Shown piece after piece: positions 44,043 through 53,099 of a stretch of DNA of 64,000 nucleotides. How positions within the stretch are numbered: the stretch's first letter is position 1; the number at the start of each line of letters is the position of its first letter. The notes under the pieces are model-generated. The model had not been told where the DNA came from. It worked only from the letters and a program-made list of their open reading frames with translations, and made no database searches. The position numbers and the translations under genes were made by a program. The DNA is from G963666705 sp963666705 (GTDB taxonomy: Bacteria; Pseudomonadota; Alphaproteobacteria; CADEGL01), in NCBI GenBank assembly GCA_963666705.2, contig CAXXKO010000029.1, positions 372,001-436,000 on the forward strand, given 5' to 3'.

Positions 44043-47000
44043 ATGACCGAATGCACGAAAGCCCAGTGGCAACCCAAGTGGCACGTCATCTATTTCCTGC
44101 TTGCGGCTTTCGACGTACTGATCGTCGGCACCGTTCTGATCTTCAATCACCAGGTCATGGGCATCTATGAGGATTCGGTGTCGGAGAATCGAATCTGGTC
44201 GGACCGTGGGACGCGGCTCATCGAGCTGGGGCGTCTGGCGGCCGCCGTCGACGCGCCAGTCAATGACATATTCACCTCGCGGGACGTGGTCCGGGAAATG
44301 GCGGCCCTCGAACGTTCGATCGCGGCGTTCGACGCGCACGCCGCGACCCTGCGTCGGGCGCTGGCGAACGACCCATCGCCGGAGGACGCCGCGCCGCTGA
44401 TGGAGGTAATCGATTCCGTCGTGGCTTCGGTGGCCCGGTCGCGGATGCATGTCGCGGAGGTGCTCGATGAATTCGGGCGCGGGGAGTTCGAGCTCGCCGG
44501 CCAACACATGGCCCACGCCGATGGCGAATCGACCTATTCGAGCGGTGAGGTCCAGAAGGGGCTGGCGCTCCTGGTGGCGATGCAGAACGGCTATTTCGAC
44601 AGGCAAATCCAAAGCGCGGCATTCTGGCGCCACCTGGAGCTCGCGATCGCGGCGCTCATCGTCCTGATGGTCGCGCTCGTCACCTTTTATGGCCGCCGCA
44701 TCGCGCGGGAGATGCGGCAGGCCGAAGGCGCCCGCGCCGCCCTGCGCGAGAGCAAGGATCGCTATGCACTGGCCGTGCGGGCGGCGAACGAGGCCATCTA
44801 CGATTGGGACATCGAGAACGATCGAACCTACTACTCGCCCAGAATGCTGACGCTGCTCGGTATCTTGCCGAGCCAGATGGAAACCCCGGTCGCCTGGCTC
44901 GAATGCATCCACCCCGAGGATCGGACGGAATACCGAAGGCGGTCGATCGAGCACCTCAAGGGCCTGACCGAGCGATTCGAGTGCGAGTTCCGGTATCGCG
45001 ACGGCCGCGGTGCGTGGCGATGGGCCCGACAGCACGGGCTGGCGGTCAGACACGAGAATGGCCGGGCCTACCGCATGGCGGGCTCCGTCGGCGACATTAC
45101 CGAACAGAGGATGATCGAGCTGGAGTTGGGCCGCGCGCGGGCGATTCTGACCGACGCGGTCGAGAACATTCCCAACGGCTTCACCCTCTACGATGCCGAG
45201 GACCGCTTCGTGCTCTGTAACCGCAAGCACCTCGAGTACTACTCGGAGATCGCTGACATCTTCGTGCCCGGAGAGACGTTCGAATGTCTTTTCAGAAAGC
45301 TGTTGTCGAGTGGCTTCTATGCGAATTCGCCGGACGATGTGGAAGCCACGGTTCGTGATCGCCTGTCGAGACGCCGAAATTCGAGCGGCATGATCGAGCA
45401 GAAGGTCGCGGACGGGCGCTGGTTGCGCATTGCCGAGAGGCGGACCAATGATGGTGGCATCGTCGGCATCAGCACCGACGTGACCGAGCTCAAGCTACGC
45501 GAGGAAGCGCTCAACCATAGCGGTGAGGAGCTGAGCCTGCGGGTCATGGAACTGGAGGACGCCCAGAACCGCCTCGAGCATCAGGGGGGCGAGCTGCGGG
45601 TCCTGGCCGAGGACCTGGCGCAGGCCAAGGATGAGGCCGAAGCCGCCAATCATGCCAAATCCGATTTCCTCGCCACCATGAGTCATGAGATCCGAACGCC
45701 ACTCAACGGCATGATCGGCATGACCGGCCTCCTGCTCGACAGCGTTCTCACCGAAGAGCAACAGCGCTACGCCGAAATGGCGCGTGACTCGGGCGACGCG
45801 CTAATGACCATCATCAACGATATTCTCGATTTCTCGAAGCTCGAGGCCGGGAAGGTCGATCTCGAATTCACGGATTTCGACCTCGAAGGAATGATCGCGA
45901 GCGTGGTCGGCATCCTGTCCCAGCGGGCCCACGGCAAGGGCATCGAGCTCGCGGCATTCGTCTCCCCCGACGTTCCGGTCAATCTGCGCGGCGATCCAAG
46001 CCGGTTGCGCCAGATTCTGCTCAACCTCATCGGCAATGCCATCAAGTTCACCGAGACCGGCGCGGTCAGCACGGAAGTGTCGCTCACCAGGATGGACTCC
46101 GGCAATCCGGTGCTACGCTTCTCGGTCAAGGATACGGGCATCGGTATTCCCGAAGACGCGCGGGCCGGCCTCTTCAATCGGTTTACCCAAGCGGATCCTC
46201 GACCACCCGCCGCTATGGCGGAACCGGCCTTGGCCTGGCCATCTGCAAGGAGCTGACGACGCTGATGGGCGGCGAGATCGGTTTGGACAGTGTGCCGGGG
46301 GAGGGCAGCACGTTTTGGTTCGAGCTCGCTCTGGAAAGGCAGAGCGGACCGGCCCACGGCAGCGCCCCGGCGCGGCGGCTCGACGGCATCCGTGCCCTGA
46401 TCGTGGACGACGTGGCGATCAACAGGGAGATATTCGAAAAGCAGCTGCGATCGTGGGGAATGGGCGTGGAGGCCGTAACCAGTGGGCGCGCCGCCCTCGC
46501 CGCCCTCGCCGCCTCGAATGCCAGGAGTGGGCATTTCGACTTGGTGCTCCTCGACCAGATGATGCCGGAGATGGATGGCGAGGAGATCGCCCGCCTGATC
46601 AGGGCGGATGCCGATTACGACGGCGTGAAGCTCGTGCTGGCCGCCTCCGTCGGCATGCGGGGCGAAGCCGATGCCGCCCGGGCGGATGTCTTCGACGCGC
46701 GTCTCACCAAGCCCGTGCCACCGGGCATTCTATTCGATCGTCTGGCGGCGCTGTGCGGCCGCCCGGTGGGCGCGGCCGGCGACGAGGCGGGCGAGCCGAC
46801 ATCTGTCGCCGGGGCGGCCCAACCCATGGATGATGCCCCCCCTCTGCGGGTGCTGTTGGCCGAGGACAATCCGGTCAATCAGATGCTCGCCGCAACGGTC
46901 TTGAAGAAGGCCGGCCACCGGGTCGATCTGGCCGGTGATGGGGTGGAAGCCGTCGAAGCCGTGCGCAGCCGCCATTACGACTTGGTGCTGATGGACGTGC

Positions 47001-47239
47001 AGATGCCCGAGATGGACGGCGTCGAGGCGACCAGGCGAATCCGCGCACTCGATGGCGAACGGTCGCGGATACCGATCATCGCCATGACGGCGAACGCCAT
47101 GCAGGGTGACCGTGAATCATACCTTGCGGCGGGCATGGACGACTACGTGTCCAAGCCCATCGAGTGGAACAACCTCATGCGCGTCATGGCGCTGTGGGCC
47201 TCCATTGGGGAATCGGGCGAGATCAGAAAGAGCGCGTGA
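44043..47239 (+). pseudogene. Hybrid sensor histidine kinase with a frameshift
   Basis: Two frames make one hybrid kinase. The first (44043 to about 46195) has membrane segments at about residues 15-35 and 197-216, two PAS-like domains, a coiled coil, and HisKA with FLATMSHEIRTPLNGM (phospho-His near residue 548). It continues with the N-box NLIGNAIKFT and DTGIGIPED. After FTQAD the frame is lost by one missing base in GCGGATCCTCG (46193-46203). One base back it continues RRYGGTGLGLAICKEL, then two receiver domains with LVLLDQMMPEMDG and LVLMDVQMPEMDG. As read, the kinase ends before its G2 box, so it is inactive unless this is a sequencing error. Confidence 0.88.
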
Positions 47240-47246
47240 GGCCGGT

Positions 47247-47798
47247 CTATTCGAGGAAAGTACCGAGGACCGGCGCGAATGCGCCGAGCCGGCTGGCGAC
47301 GGCGCCCCTGTCCACGGCCTCGGCGTCGAGCAGGACTTGTCCGAGGGGGCGCTCGTCCAGCCGAATATCGGCGAGCAGCTCCTCACGGGTGATCAGGCCA
47401 TCACCATCCGCGTCGTAGCTCGCCGCCAGACTCTCGAGGCCGATCCGCCCGACGATCCAAAGGCCGAGTGCCATCAGGATACGGTCGCGGCTGGGGATGT
47501 CATCGCCGCGCCAGCCGAACCACTCGCGCACGGCGCTTTCGACTGCGATCAGCTCCGCGGCGGAGAGTCGGCCGTCATCATCGACATCCGCATAGACCCA
47601 TCCCTGGGTGACGCAAGCGGCCGATGGCTGGCGCAGGCAAATGGGCGCGCTCGATTGCAGGAACCGCGCGAACGCGCGGGCGGCCGATGAGGGGTGGGCG
47701 GTCTCCGCGGCGGCGGACGCGGTAGAGAGGGTGGCGGCCAAGCATGCCATCATGGCAAAGCGCCGCGCCGTCACTCCAAATTCGAGGCGATCCCGCAT
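47247..47798 (-). CDS. Exported EF-hand protein
   Basis: A 183-residue protein with a probable signal peptide (ARRFAMMACLAATLSTASA) and two canonical EF-hand loops, DVDDDGRLSAAEL near residue 70 and DADGDGLITREEL near residue 128. It probably binds calcium in the periplasm. Two Cys (PICLRQPSAACVTQG) could form a disulfide. It ends eight bases from the hybrid-kinase stop, convergent, and is divergent from the operon at 48036. Confidence 0.85.
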   Translation of the reverse strand: MRDRLEFGVTARRFAMMACLAATLSTASAAAETAHPSSAARAFARFLQSSAPICLRQPSAACVTQGWVYADVDDDGRLSAAELIAVESAVREWFGWRGDDIPSRDRILMALGLWIVGRIGLESLAASYDADGDGLITREELLADIRLDERPLGQVLLDAEAVDRGAVASRLGAFAPVLGTFLE

Positions 47799-48035
47799 GT
47801 ATCACATCTCCTGGTGCCAGGGTCGGAGGCAGGGAAAGTGGGGTGGCACGGCGATCGAGGAATCATCTAACATATCTGGCGTTGTGCCGCGCAACTCCAA
47901 GGGCCATCGTCGAAGATCCCGAAGGGTATGGAGGTCACGTGAATGTGATTCCTCATTGCTGGATCGGAACTGGATAGCCGCACTAGATTGCCGCGGATTG
48001 CTGCGTATTGCCGCTTCGGCTCAGGGAGGATTGTG

Positions 48036-48473
48036 ATGAGAGTGAGATCGAGGGCCGCGTTCGCCGCCGCGATGTTGATGGTCGTCCTCGTCGTGCCCGC
48101 GACCCAGGCCGGCGCCATGAAGCGCGTCCAGGTCACGGGCGAGGTGATCGATTCATGGTGCTACCTGAGCGAGATCATGTATGCCCTGGGCACGGCGCAC
48201 CATCAATGCGCGCTGTGGTGCGCCGCCGGCGGTATTCCGGTCGGGATCCTCGGTGAGGACGGCCAGGTGTATGTCGTCCTCAAGCTGGGTGACGACAGTG
48301 CCAGCGTCGCCAACCCGGCGATCATGGAGATCCAGACCCACAAGATCACGGTCGACGCCAACCTTATCGAGCGGGACGGGATCAATTATCTGCTGGTCGA
48401 TGAGATCGTGGACGATGCCGGTGTCGTCAACGAGACCCACGAAGAGTACGGCATCCAGCCATTCGGGGAGTGA
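48036..48473 (+). CDS. Exported protein with Cys/His-rich N-terminus, unknown function
   Basis: A 145-residue protein with a signal peptide (RSRAAFAAAMLMVVLVVPAT). The mature N-terminus is striking: VTGEVIDSWCYLSEIMYALG then TAHHQCALWCAAGGIPVGIL, with three Cys and two His that could bind a metal or form a redox centre. AGGGAGGA five bases upstream fixes the ATG at 48036. It is first in a tight three-gene operon with another exported protein and Sco1, which suggests a role in copper handling or cytochrome oxidase assembly. No family name was recognised. Confidence 0.8.
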   Translation: MRVRSRAAFAAAMLMVVLVVPATQAGAMKRVQVTGEVIDSWCYLSEIMYALGTAHHQCALWCAAGGIPVGILGEDGQVYVVLKLGDDSASVANPAIMEIQTHKITVDANLIERDGINYLLVDEIVDDAGVVNETHEEYGIQPFGE

Positions 48474-48478
48474 GCGCC

Positions 48479-48997
48479 ATGCAAAGAATTTTGCTCGCGG
48501 CCTTGGTCGGCCTTTCGGCCTTGGGCTCCAGCGCGGCCTGGGCAGCAGAGGAATGGGGCCTGCCCAACGAGGAGCTGGCCCGCTTCGAGGCCAAGGTGGT
48601 CGATATCCTGTGCGAGCTGACGGGCGATTGCCCCGCCGATTGCGGCGGCGGCGGGCGTCAGCTCGGTCTGCTCACGGCGAAGGGGGAGCTGGTGCTGCCG
48701 CTCAAGAACATGGTGATCTTCGCCGGCGCGGCCGGGGAGCTGACCGAGCTCTGCGGCCAGCAGGTGATCGCCGACGGCCTCTTTACCACCAACCGTGGCC
48801 ACCGGATTTTCGCGCTGCAGTTCATGCGGCCGGCGCCGGATGGGCAGTGGCGGCGCGCCAACCGCTGGCTCGGCCAATGGGCGCGTGAGAATGGCGTGGA
48901 CGTTGACAGCGACGCGGCGGAGGCTTGGTACGCCAACGATCCCGGCGTCAGGCGCATCATCGCGGAGCAGGGCAAGCTCGGCCTCGGGCCCGAATGA
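48479..48997 (+). CDS. Exported Cys-containing protein, unknown function
   Basis: A 172-residue protein with a signal peptide (MQRILLAALVGLSALGSSAA). The mature part has VVDILCELTGDCPADCGGGG, three closely spaced Cys, and a fourth in AGELTELCGQQVIADGLF. These may bind a metal or form disulfides. It starts six bases after the previous stop and overlaps the Sco1 gene by four bases. No family was recognised; the context points to copper or redox work in the periplasm. Confidence 0.78.
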   Translation: MQRILLAALVGLSALGSSAAWAAEEWGLPNEELARFEAKVVDILCELTGDCPADCGGGGRQLGLLTAKGELVLPLKNMVIFAGAAGELTELCGQQVIADGLFTTNRGHRIFALQFMRPAPDGQWRRANRWLGQWARENGVDVDSDAAEAWYANDPGVRRIIAEQGKLGLGPE

Positions 48998-49602
48998 TCC
49001 GGGCGGGGATAGGCCGGTCCGTCGGGGGCGTGCTGGCAGCCGCCGGCCTGATGGTCCTTGCACCGGGCGGCGCCGCCCATGACGGTGCCCACGACTCCGT
49101 CGTGCTGTCGGCGCCAATGCTCACGGGCAACGCCACCTTCTCGCTGATCGACCACACGGGTGCCCCCCGTACGGACGCGGATTTCCGCGGCCGCTACATG
49201 TTGATCTATTTCGGTTACACGGGCTGTCCCTTTACGTGCGGCGTGGCCTTGACCAGCCTCGCCGAATCGCTGGACTGGCTGGGCGATGACGCCGGGCGCC
49301 TCGCGCCCCTCTTCATCACCGTCGATCCCGAGAGCGACACGCCGGCGCGCATGTCGGCTTATGTCGAGAAGTTCCACCCGGACCTCATCGGCCTGACCGG
49401 CATGCCGGAGGACGTGCGCCGGGTGCTCGCGAATTTCCGTATCGAGGCCGCGCCCGCCCCGGACCCGGGGGCGTTCGAACGCCTCGTGAATCACACGCCG
49501 TTCATCTACCTCTTCGGGCCCGACGGCGCGCTTCTCACCTTCCTGCCGCCGATCCTGCCGCCCGAGCGGATGGCGGCGATCATCGCCAAATACATCCATT
49601 AG
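48994..49602 (+). CDS. SCO1/SenC-family copper chaperone/thiol protein
   Basis: A 202-residue Sco protein with an N-terminal signal or anchor (GGVLAAAGLMVLAPGGAA) and a thioredoxin-like fold. The copper-binding CxxxC is in YTGCPFTCGVAL near residue 78, and the distal His is in LVNHTPFIYLF near residue 165. It also has FITVDPESDTPARMSAYVEK. Sco proteins help build the CuA centre of cytochrome c oxidase or act as periplasmic thiol-disulfide proteins. It overlaps the upstream exported-protein gene by ATGA. Confidence 0.92.
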   Translation: MIRAGIGRSVGGVLAAAGLMVLAPGGAAHDGAHDSVVLSAPMLTGNATFSLIDHTGAPRTDADFRGRYMLIYFGYTGCPFTCGVALTSLAESLDWLGDDAGRLAPLFITVDPESDTPARMSAYVEKFHPDLIGLTGMPEDVRRVLANFRIEAAPAPDPGAFERLVNHTPFIYLFGPDGALLTFLPPILPPERMAAIIAKYIH

Positions 49603-49634
49603 CCGGCGCGGATCGGCGGGCGGATTGAAGATCA

Positions 49635-49967
49635 GTGAGCACAGCAATCTCCGTCGCCGAGTACCGGCGCCTCATGGGCGTGGCCGAACCGCTAGAGGCC
49701 GACTTTCAGGCCTCGGTCCTGGAGCTCGCGGGCGTTTTCGGTTGGCTGGGATTTCACGTCCACAATTCTCGCGGAAGCCGGCCAGGATTTCCGGATTTGA
49801 CGATGGTTCGTGACGACCACCTGCTATTCGCCGAGTTGAAACGCGGGCGCCGCAAGCCAACCGCCCCGCAAGCCGCGTGGCTCGAAGCCCTCGCCAAAGC
49901 CACGAGCGTGAGCGCGCACGTCTGGCGCCCGGCCAACTGGATCGAAATCGAGCGGGCGTTGAGGTGA
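49635..49967 (+). CDS. VRR-NUC-type nuclease, phage-like
   Basis: A 110-residue PD-(D/E)xK nuclease of the VRR-NUC type, common in phages and integrated elements. The catalytic pattern is in SRGSRPGFPDLTMVRDDH and LLFAELKRGRRKPTAPQ. It starts at a GTG (MSTAISVAEYRRLMG). It begins 32 bases after the Sco1 stop and opens a run of short element-type genes, so the left edge of the integrated element probably lies here. Confidence 0.82.
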   Translation: MSTAISVAEYRRLMGVAEPLEADFQASVLELAGVFGWLGFHVHNSRGSRPGFPDLTMVRDDHLLFAELKRGRRKPTAPQAAWLEALAKATSVSAHVWRPANWIEIERALR

Positions 49968-50010
49968 TCCACGACGCGCCCACGAACGCAACCGCAAAGG
50001 AAACGGCCTC

Positions 50011-50301
50011 ATGACCGAACCAACCGAACCAACCGAAGTGGCGACCGTCCCAGCGACGCCGGCGCTCGCAAGGGTCGCCGGGATCACTCCCGACGGGCGG
50101 ATCGCGTTGCGGATCGATTTCGCCGATGCCAAGGGCGGCCAAACCGTGTTTTTCACGCTTGACCCCGAGGCGGTCTTTCCGTTGTCCGATGAGCTGTTTC
50201 GCCATGCTTTGAAGGCCAACCCGGAGGCCGGTCGAGAATGGGCCGCGTCCGAAGTCGAGCGCCTGGCCCTCGCCAACTCCGAGCCCATAGGGAGCGCCTG
50301 A
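50011..50301 (+). CDS. Hypothetical protein of the integrated element
   Basis: A 96-residue protein with a repetitive TEPTEPTE start and a core GITPDGRIALRIDFADAKGG followed by VFFTLDPEAVFPLSDELF. No family recognised. It lies in the same strand run as the nuclease, 43 bases after it. Confidence 0.6.
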   Translation: MTEPTEPTEVATVPATPALARVAGITPDGRIALRIDFADAKGGQTVFFTLDPEAVFPLSDELFRHALKANPEAGREWAASEVERLALANSEPIGSA

Positions 50302-50303
50302 CC

Positions 50304-50606
50304 ATGCGGACCCGCTACGTTATGCGCGACGGCAAGCTGGTGGAGGTCAAGGCGGCCAAGCCGGGGGCCCACAACATCATCCGCGATTCCTATTCGAGCA
50401 ACCCCGTCCTGTCGCCGGTGGATGGCACGCTACTGGACTCGCGGGCGAAGCTGCGCGACCACAACGCTCGGAACGGCTGCGTGGACGTCGGCAACGATCC
50501 CGCCTTCAACGAGCCGGGCCGCCAGGGCAAGGCCTACGTGCCGGACCGCCGCGCGATTGTCGAGGACGCCAAGCGAGCGATGGCACGACACGGCTGGGGC
50601 GAATGA
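50304..50606 (+). CDS. Hypothetical protein of the integrated element
   Basis: A 100-residue protein, MRTRYVMRDGKLVEVKAAKP, with a central YSSNPVLSPVDGTLLDSRAK and a basic C-terminus. It starts two bases after the preceding stop (TGACCATG), so the pair is translationally coupled. It resembles small proteins of unknown function found in phages and genomic islands. Confidence 0.65.
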   Translation: MRTRYVMRDGKLVEVKAAKPGAHNIIRDSYSSNPVLSPVDGTLLDSRAKLRDHNARNGCVDVGNDPAFNEPGRQGKAYVPDRRAIVEDAKRAMARHGWGE

Positions 50607-50619
50607 CCGCACATAGGGA

Positions 50620-50662
50620 CCGGCCCCCAGTTGGAATGCCCATGTTGGGCGCCGGGGGCCGG
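50620..50662 (+). terminator. Strong hairpin, possible terminator
   Basis: A perfect nine-base stem, CCGGCCCCC with GGGGGCCGG, encloses a 25-base loop that itself contains GCCC/GGGC. It starts 14 bases after the preceding stop codon. There is no T run, so termination may not be intrinsic. Confidence 0.45.
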
Positions 50663-50802
50663 CGTTAGCGGTTGCTTGCCACAGCAGGTGTCTTATATAG
50701 TGGTTGAGCGTCGTTGACAAGGCACATGTAGCGCCAGGATCAATCGACGCGCGGAGGCCGCCACAGCTTCCACAAAGAAGCGAAAGCGGCCGTTGGAGCA
50801 AG

Positions 50803-51339
50803 ATGCAGCCAATGGATACTCGTCACGGACAGCGCCCGCAGCTCGGGGCGGCGATCATTGAAGAAGCGGCCAAGGCCGAGCCGTGGCGCTCCATGACGGC
50901 CGAGGACGCGCTGGCCTACCTCGTGGCCGAGGACGCGGCGCGGCGCACCAGCGAAGCCCGCGACGAAGCCTATGGGCTACGCCTGGGCGGAATTGCCAAT
51001 CGCAAGCGTTTGGTCGCGTGGCGCCGCGAGAACGGGCTTTGCCCGAAGTGCGGGCGCGCGATCCGGGCCGATGAGCCCGAATTCAAGCATTGTCGGCGTT
51101 GCCGCCAGGCGTTCCGGGAATACCAGCGCCACGTCAACGCGAACCTCAATGAGCGCCAGCGCCTTGCGCGGAATGAGCGCGCCCGCCGGTCCTACCACAA
51201 ACTCGTGCACGGCAAGGCCCCACCGCCCAAGGTGGTCGCGCCCGGTCCCATGGTTACGCCGGTTACGCCGGTTACACGCGCCGGTCCTAAGCGGGATCGG
51301 GCCGAGTACATGCGCGAATATCGAGCCAATCGAAACTGA
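50803..51339 (+). CDS. Zinc-finger-containing protein of the integrated element
   Basis: A 178-residue basic protein. The middle has a four-Cys zinc-binding pattern, LCPKCGRAI and HCRRCRQAF, near residues 80-105. The C-terminus contains Pro-rich VVAPGPMVTPVTPVTRAGP and ends KRDRAEYMREYRANRN. It may bind DNA. The last ~35 codons are partly repeated at 51797-51880. The start is uncertain; an ATG at 50812 is also possible. Confidence 0.65.
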   Translation: MQPMDTRHGQRPQLGAAIIEEAAKAEPWRSMTAEDALAYLVAEDAARRTSEARDEAYGLRLGGIANRKRLVAWRRENGLCPKCGRAIRADEPEFKHCRRCRQAFREYQRHVNANLNERQRLARNERARRSYHKLVHGKAPPPKVVAPGPMVTPVTPVTRAGPKRDRAEYMREYRANRN

Positions 51340-51700
51340 GGGAGTGAAAACAGGGTGATCACGCGCACCCGACATTTCGCGTGGCCTGCATGGTGGTCGG
51401 AATAAATTAACGGCGGCACCATGTAGGGAGGGATACCGTGGGACGGGTGCAAATCCCAAGCGCAGTCCGAAAGGCCGAAGCGCGCACCCCGGCACATAGC
51501 GTCTGAGAATGTGTCGAAAGTAGCGGCCAACCGACCGGCGGTGACGCAACGCACGGAAGGGCCATGAAGCGACGGGGCGGCTCCGGCCGAAACGATCGTG
51601 GAGGGCATAGGGGACAACCCGAGCAAATAGCTGGGGACTGTCTCCCTATGCCCTTAACGCTCCAGGACTCAACCAGCCGAAACAATCTTAAGTAAGAGGG
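51340..51700 (+). ncRNA. Candidate structured RNA (possible group II intron 5' fragment)
   Basis: This non-coding stretch has a composition and folding potential unlike the surrounding genes. Clear stems are AGGGCATAGGG (51602-51612) with its complement at 51644-51654; GGCACAT (51491-51497) with ATGTGTC (51509-51515); and GGGA/TCCC around GGTGCAAA. GAAA-type loops such as TCCGAAAGG and GTCGAAAGTAG recur. The pattern recalls domain I to IV sequence of bacterial group II introns, but no reverse transcriptase gene and no domain V hairpin was found, so it would be a truncated relic. The strand is assigned from these motifs and is not certain. Confidence 0.5.
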
Positions 51701-51780
51701 TGTAAGTGACTTTTGAAGGCCAATTATTACATGCTCACAGGCGCGAAACCGTGAATGGGCATTTTGGCCGCAACATCCGC

Positions 51781-51906
51781 ATGAAAACCGAAACCCCGCC
51801 GCCCAAGGTGGTTACGCAGAAACAGACGGCCGCCGGTCCTAAGCGGGATCGCGCCGAGTATATGCGCCGATATAGAGCTGCCAAGGCAAGGGTCCGGCTT
51901 ATCTGA
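51781..51906 (+). pseudogene. Duplicated 3' end of the zinc-finger gene
   Basis: A 41-codon frame whose PPKVV and AGPKRDRAEYMRRYRA match the end of the protein at 50803-51339 at both DNA and protein level. It lacks the zinc finger. It follows the structured-RNA region, as if insertion of that RNA or unequal recombination duplicated the gene end. Confidence 0.6.
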
Positions 51907-51989
51907 AAATCGGAAGTCGCGTGATCTATAGCGGCGATGCGTTGAATAAATGGCTCGAGACTCGGTTGGTCGAGCCGTCCGCCGCCTAG
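51888..51989 (+). pseudogene. C-terminal remnant of an excisionase-like HTH gene
   Basis: Thirty-three codons read KGPAYLKIGSRVIYSGDALN then KWLETRLVEPSAA and a stop. They match, position by position, the C-terminal half of the HTH protein at 56764-56991 (KGPSYLKVGGRVFYSGAELN). The N-terminal half is absent, and the frame is entered from the neighbouring duplicated fragment. It is on the opposite strand to the complete gene. Confidence 0.72.
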
Positions 51990-51998
51990 CACAACTTC

Positions 51999-53099
51999 CT
52001 AAGCCGCGATCCGGTCGATATCGGCGAAGATGACAAGAGCCTTTCGGTCCAGCACGGCGACCTCGGCGGCTCGACCGGCCTCGAACCTAGCCGAACGATC
52101 CGCTAACAGACGAGCCCGATCAGCTTCACGGACACCGGCCAGGGCGCGCCGGCCTTGCCGGCCCAGCTCGCTCTCGCGAGCCCGAGCCTCCGGCCTGGCG
52201 CGAGCCCGCCGTGACGCGGCGGCAGCCTGCGCCCGGCACCGGCCGCAAGTGGTAAACCCGTTATCAGGCTCGGCGCCGCAAGCGCACAAACCCACGATCC
52301 GGCGCGCTATCTGTCCGATCCGCGAGTGCGGCGGCCGCGACCGGGCAATCGGCATCGCGAACGCGACCAATTCGGCTCGGCGCTTGTCTTCGGCCCGCTC
52401 GATCTCCCTATCGCGCTCAGCTTGACGTGCGGCCCGCAGCTCGGCAATCGCCCGCTTGACGTGCGGACGCCGGCGCATCCAGTACCCCTCGACCTTGGCG
52501 ACATTCGGCCGGGCGGTATATCCCGCCTCGCGGTACGATCCGGCCGCATTGCCAGTCAGCACATAGGCCCGCACAAACGCGGCTTGCCGCTCATTCAGCG
52601 GGGCATGGGCGCGGGCGCGGCGCTTCGCCGCCCGGACCTCGGCGGCACGCTCCAGCTCAAGCCGGGCTTGCCGCTTGACGATCTCGGCGCGCCACAGGCG
52701 GGCGCCAAGGCCAAGGCCGTAGCGGCGAAACTCCCTAGGCATGATCGCCCGCAGACGACGCCACGGCTCGCGCTTCGCCAGCTTGGCGGCACAGCCCCGC
52801 CTATCGGTCTCGTTGCAGCGCTGGCAGGACCGCCAGGGCTTGCCTCGGCAGGTCAAGCCACCCATGGGCGCCCGGCCACACCGGCACAGCCCCAGGCGCC
52901 TGTTTCGAGCCGCAAGCGCTATCCTGTTGGCGAAGTAGTGCCGTTCGCATCGCTGGCCATGTCCGACGCCCCGCCGTGCGACCTCGCGGCATATTTCCCC
53001 GTCGGCACCGAAGTGCATGCAAGGGACGTTGCCGCCATCAAGCGCACTGCGCTGGTGCTTCCGCGTCGTCACCAGGGGATCAAAAAGCGGGTTAATCAT
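51999..53099 (-). CDS. Terminase-small-subunit-like protein with Cys-rich ends
   Basis: A 366-residue very basic protein. Near the middle, LNERQAAFVRAYVLTGNAAG and SYREAGYTARPNVAKVEGY match the helix-turn-helix start of phage terminase small subunits. N-terminal (LCRCGRAPMGGLTC, SCQRC) and C-terminal (LCACGAEPDNGFTTCGRC) Cys pairs look like zinc ribbons, an unusual combination. The ATG at 53099 is used; another lies at 53156. No large terminase or capsid gene is nearby, so it is a satellite-like or decayed element. Confidence 0.6.
   Translation of the reverse strand: MINPLFDPLVTTRKHQRSALDGGNVPCMHFGADGEICREVARRGVGHGQRCERHYFANRIALAARNRRLGLCRCGRAPMGGLTCRGKPWRSCQRCNETDRRGCAAKLAKREPWRRLRAIMPREFRRYGLGLGARLWRAEIVKRQARLELERAAEVRAAKRRARAHAPLNERQAAFVRAYVLTGNAAGSYREAGYTARPNVAKVEGYWMRRRPHVKRAIAELRAARQAERDREIERAEDKRRAELVAFAMPIARSRPPHSRIGQIARRIVGLCACGAEPDNGFTTCGRCRAQAAAASRRARARPEARARESELGRQGRRALAGVREADRARLLADRSARFEAGRAAEVAVLDRKALVIFADIDRIAA

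Noticed and set aside
51340..51700. An IscB/IsrB-associated guide RNA (HEARO-type)
   Set aside because: No RuvC/HNH-type protein gene lies beside it; adjacent genes are a zinc-finger fragment and a terminase-like protein. It is kept only as an unassigned structured RNA.
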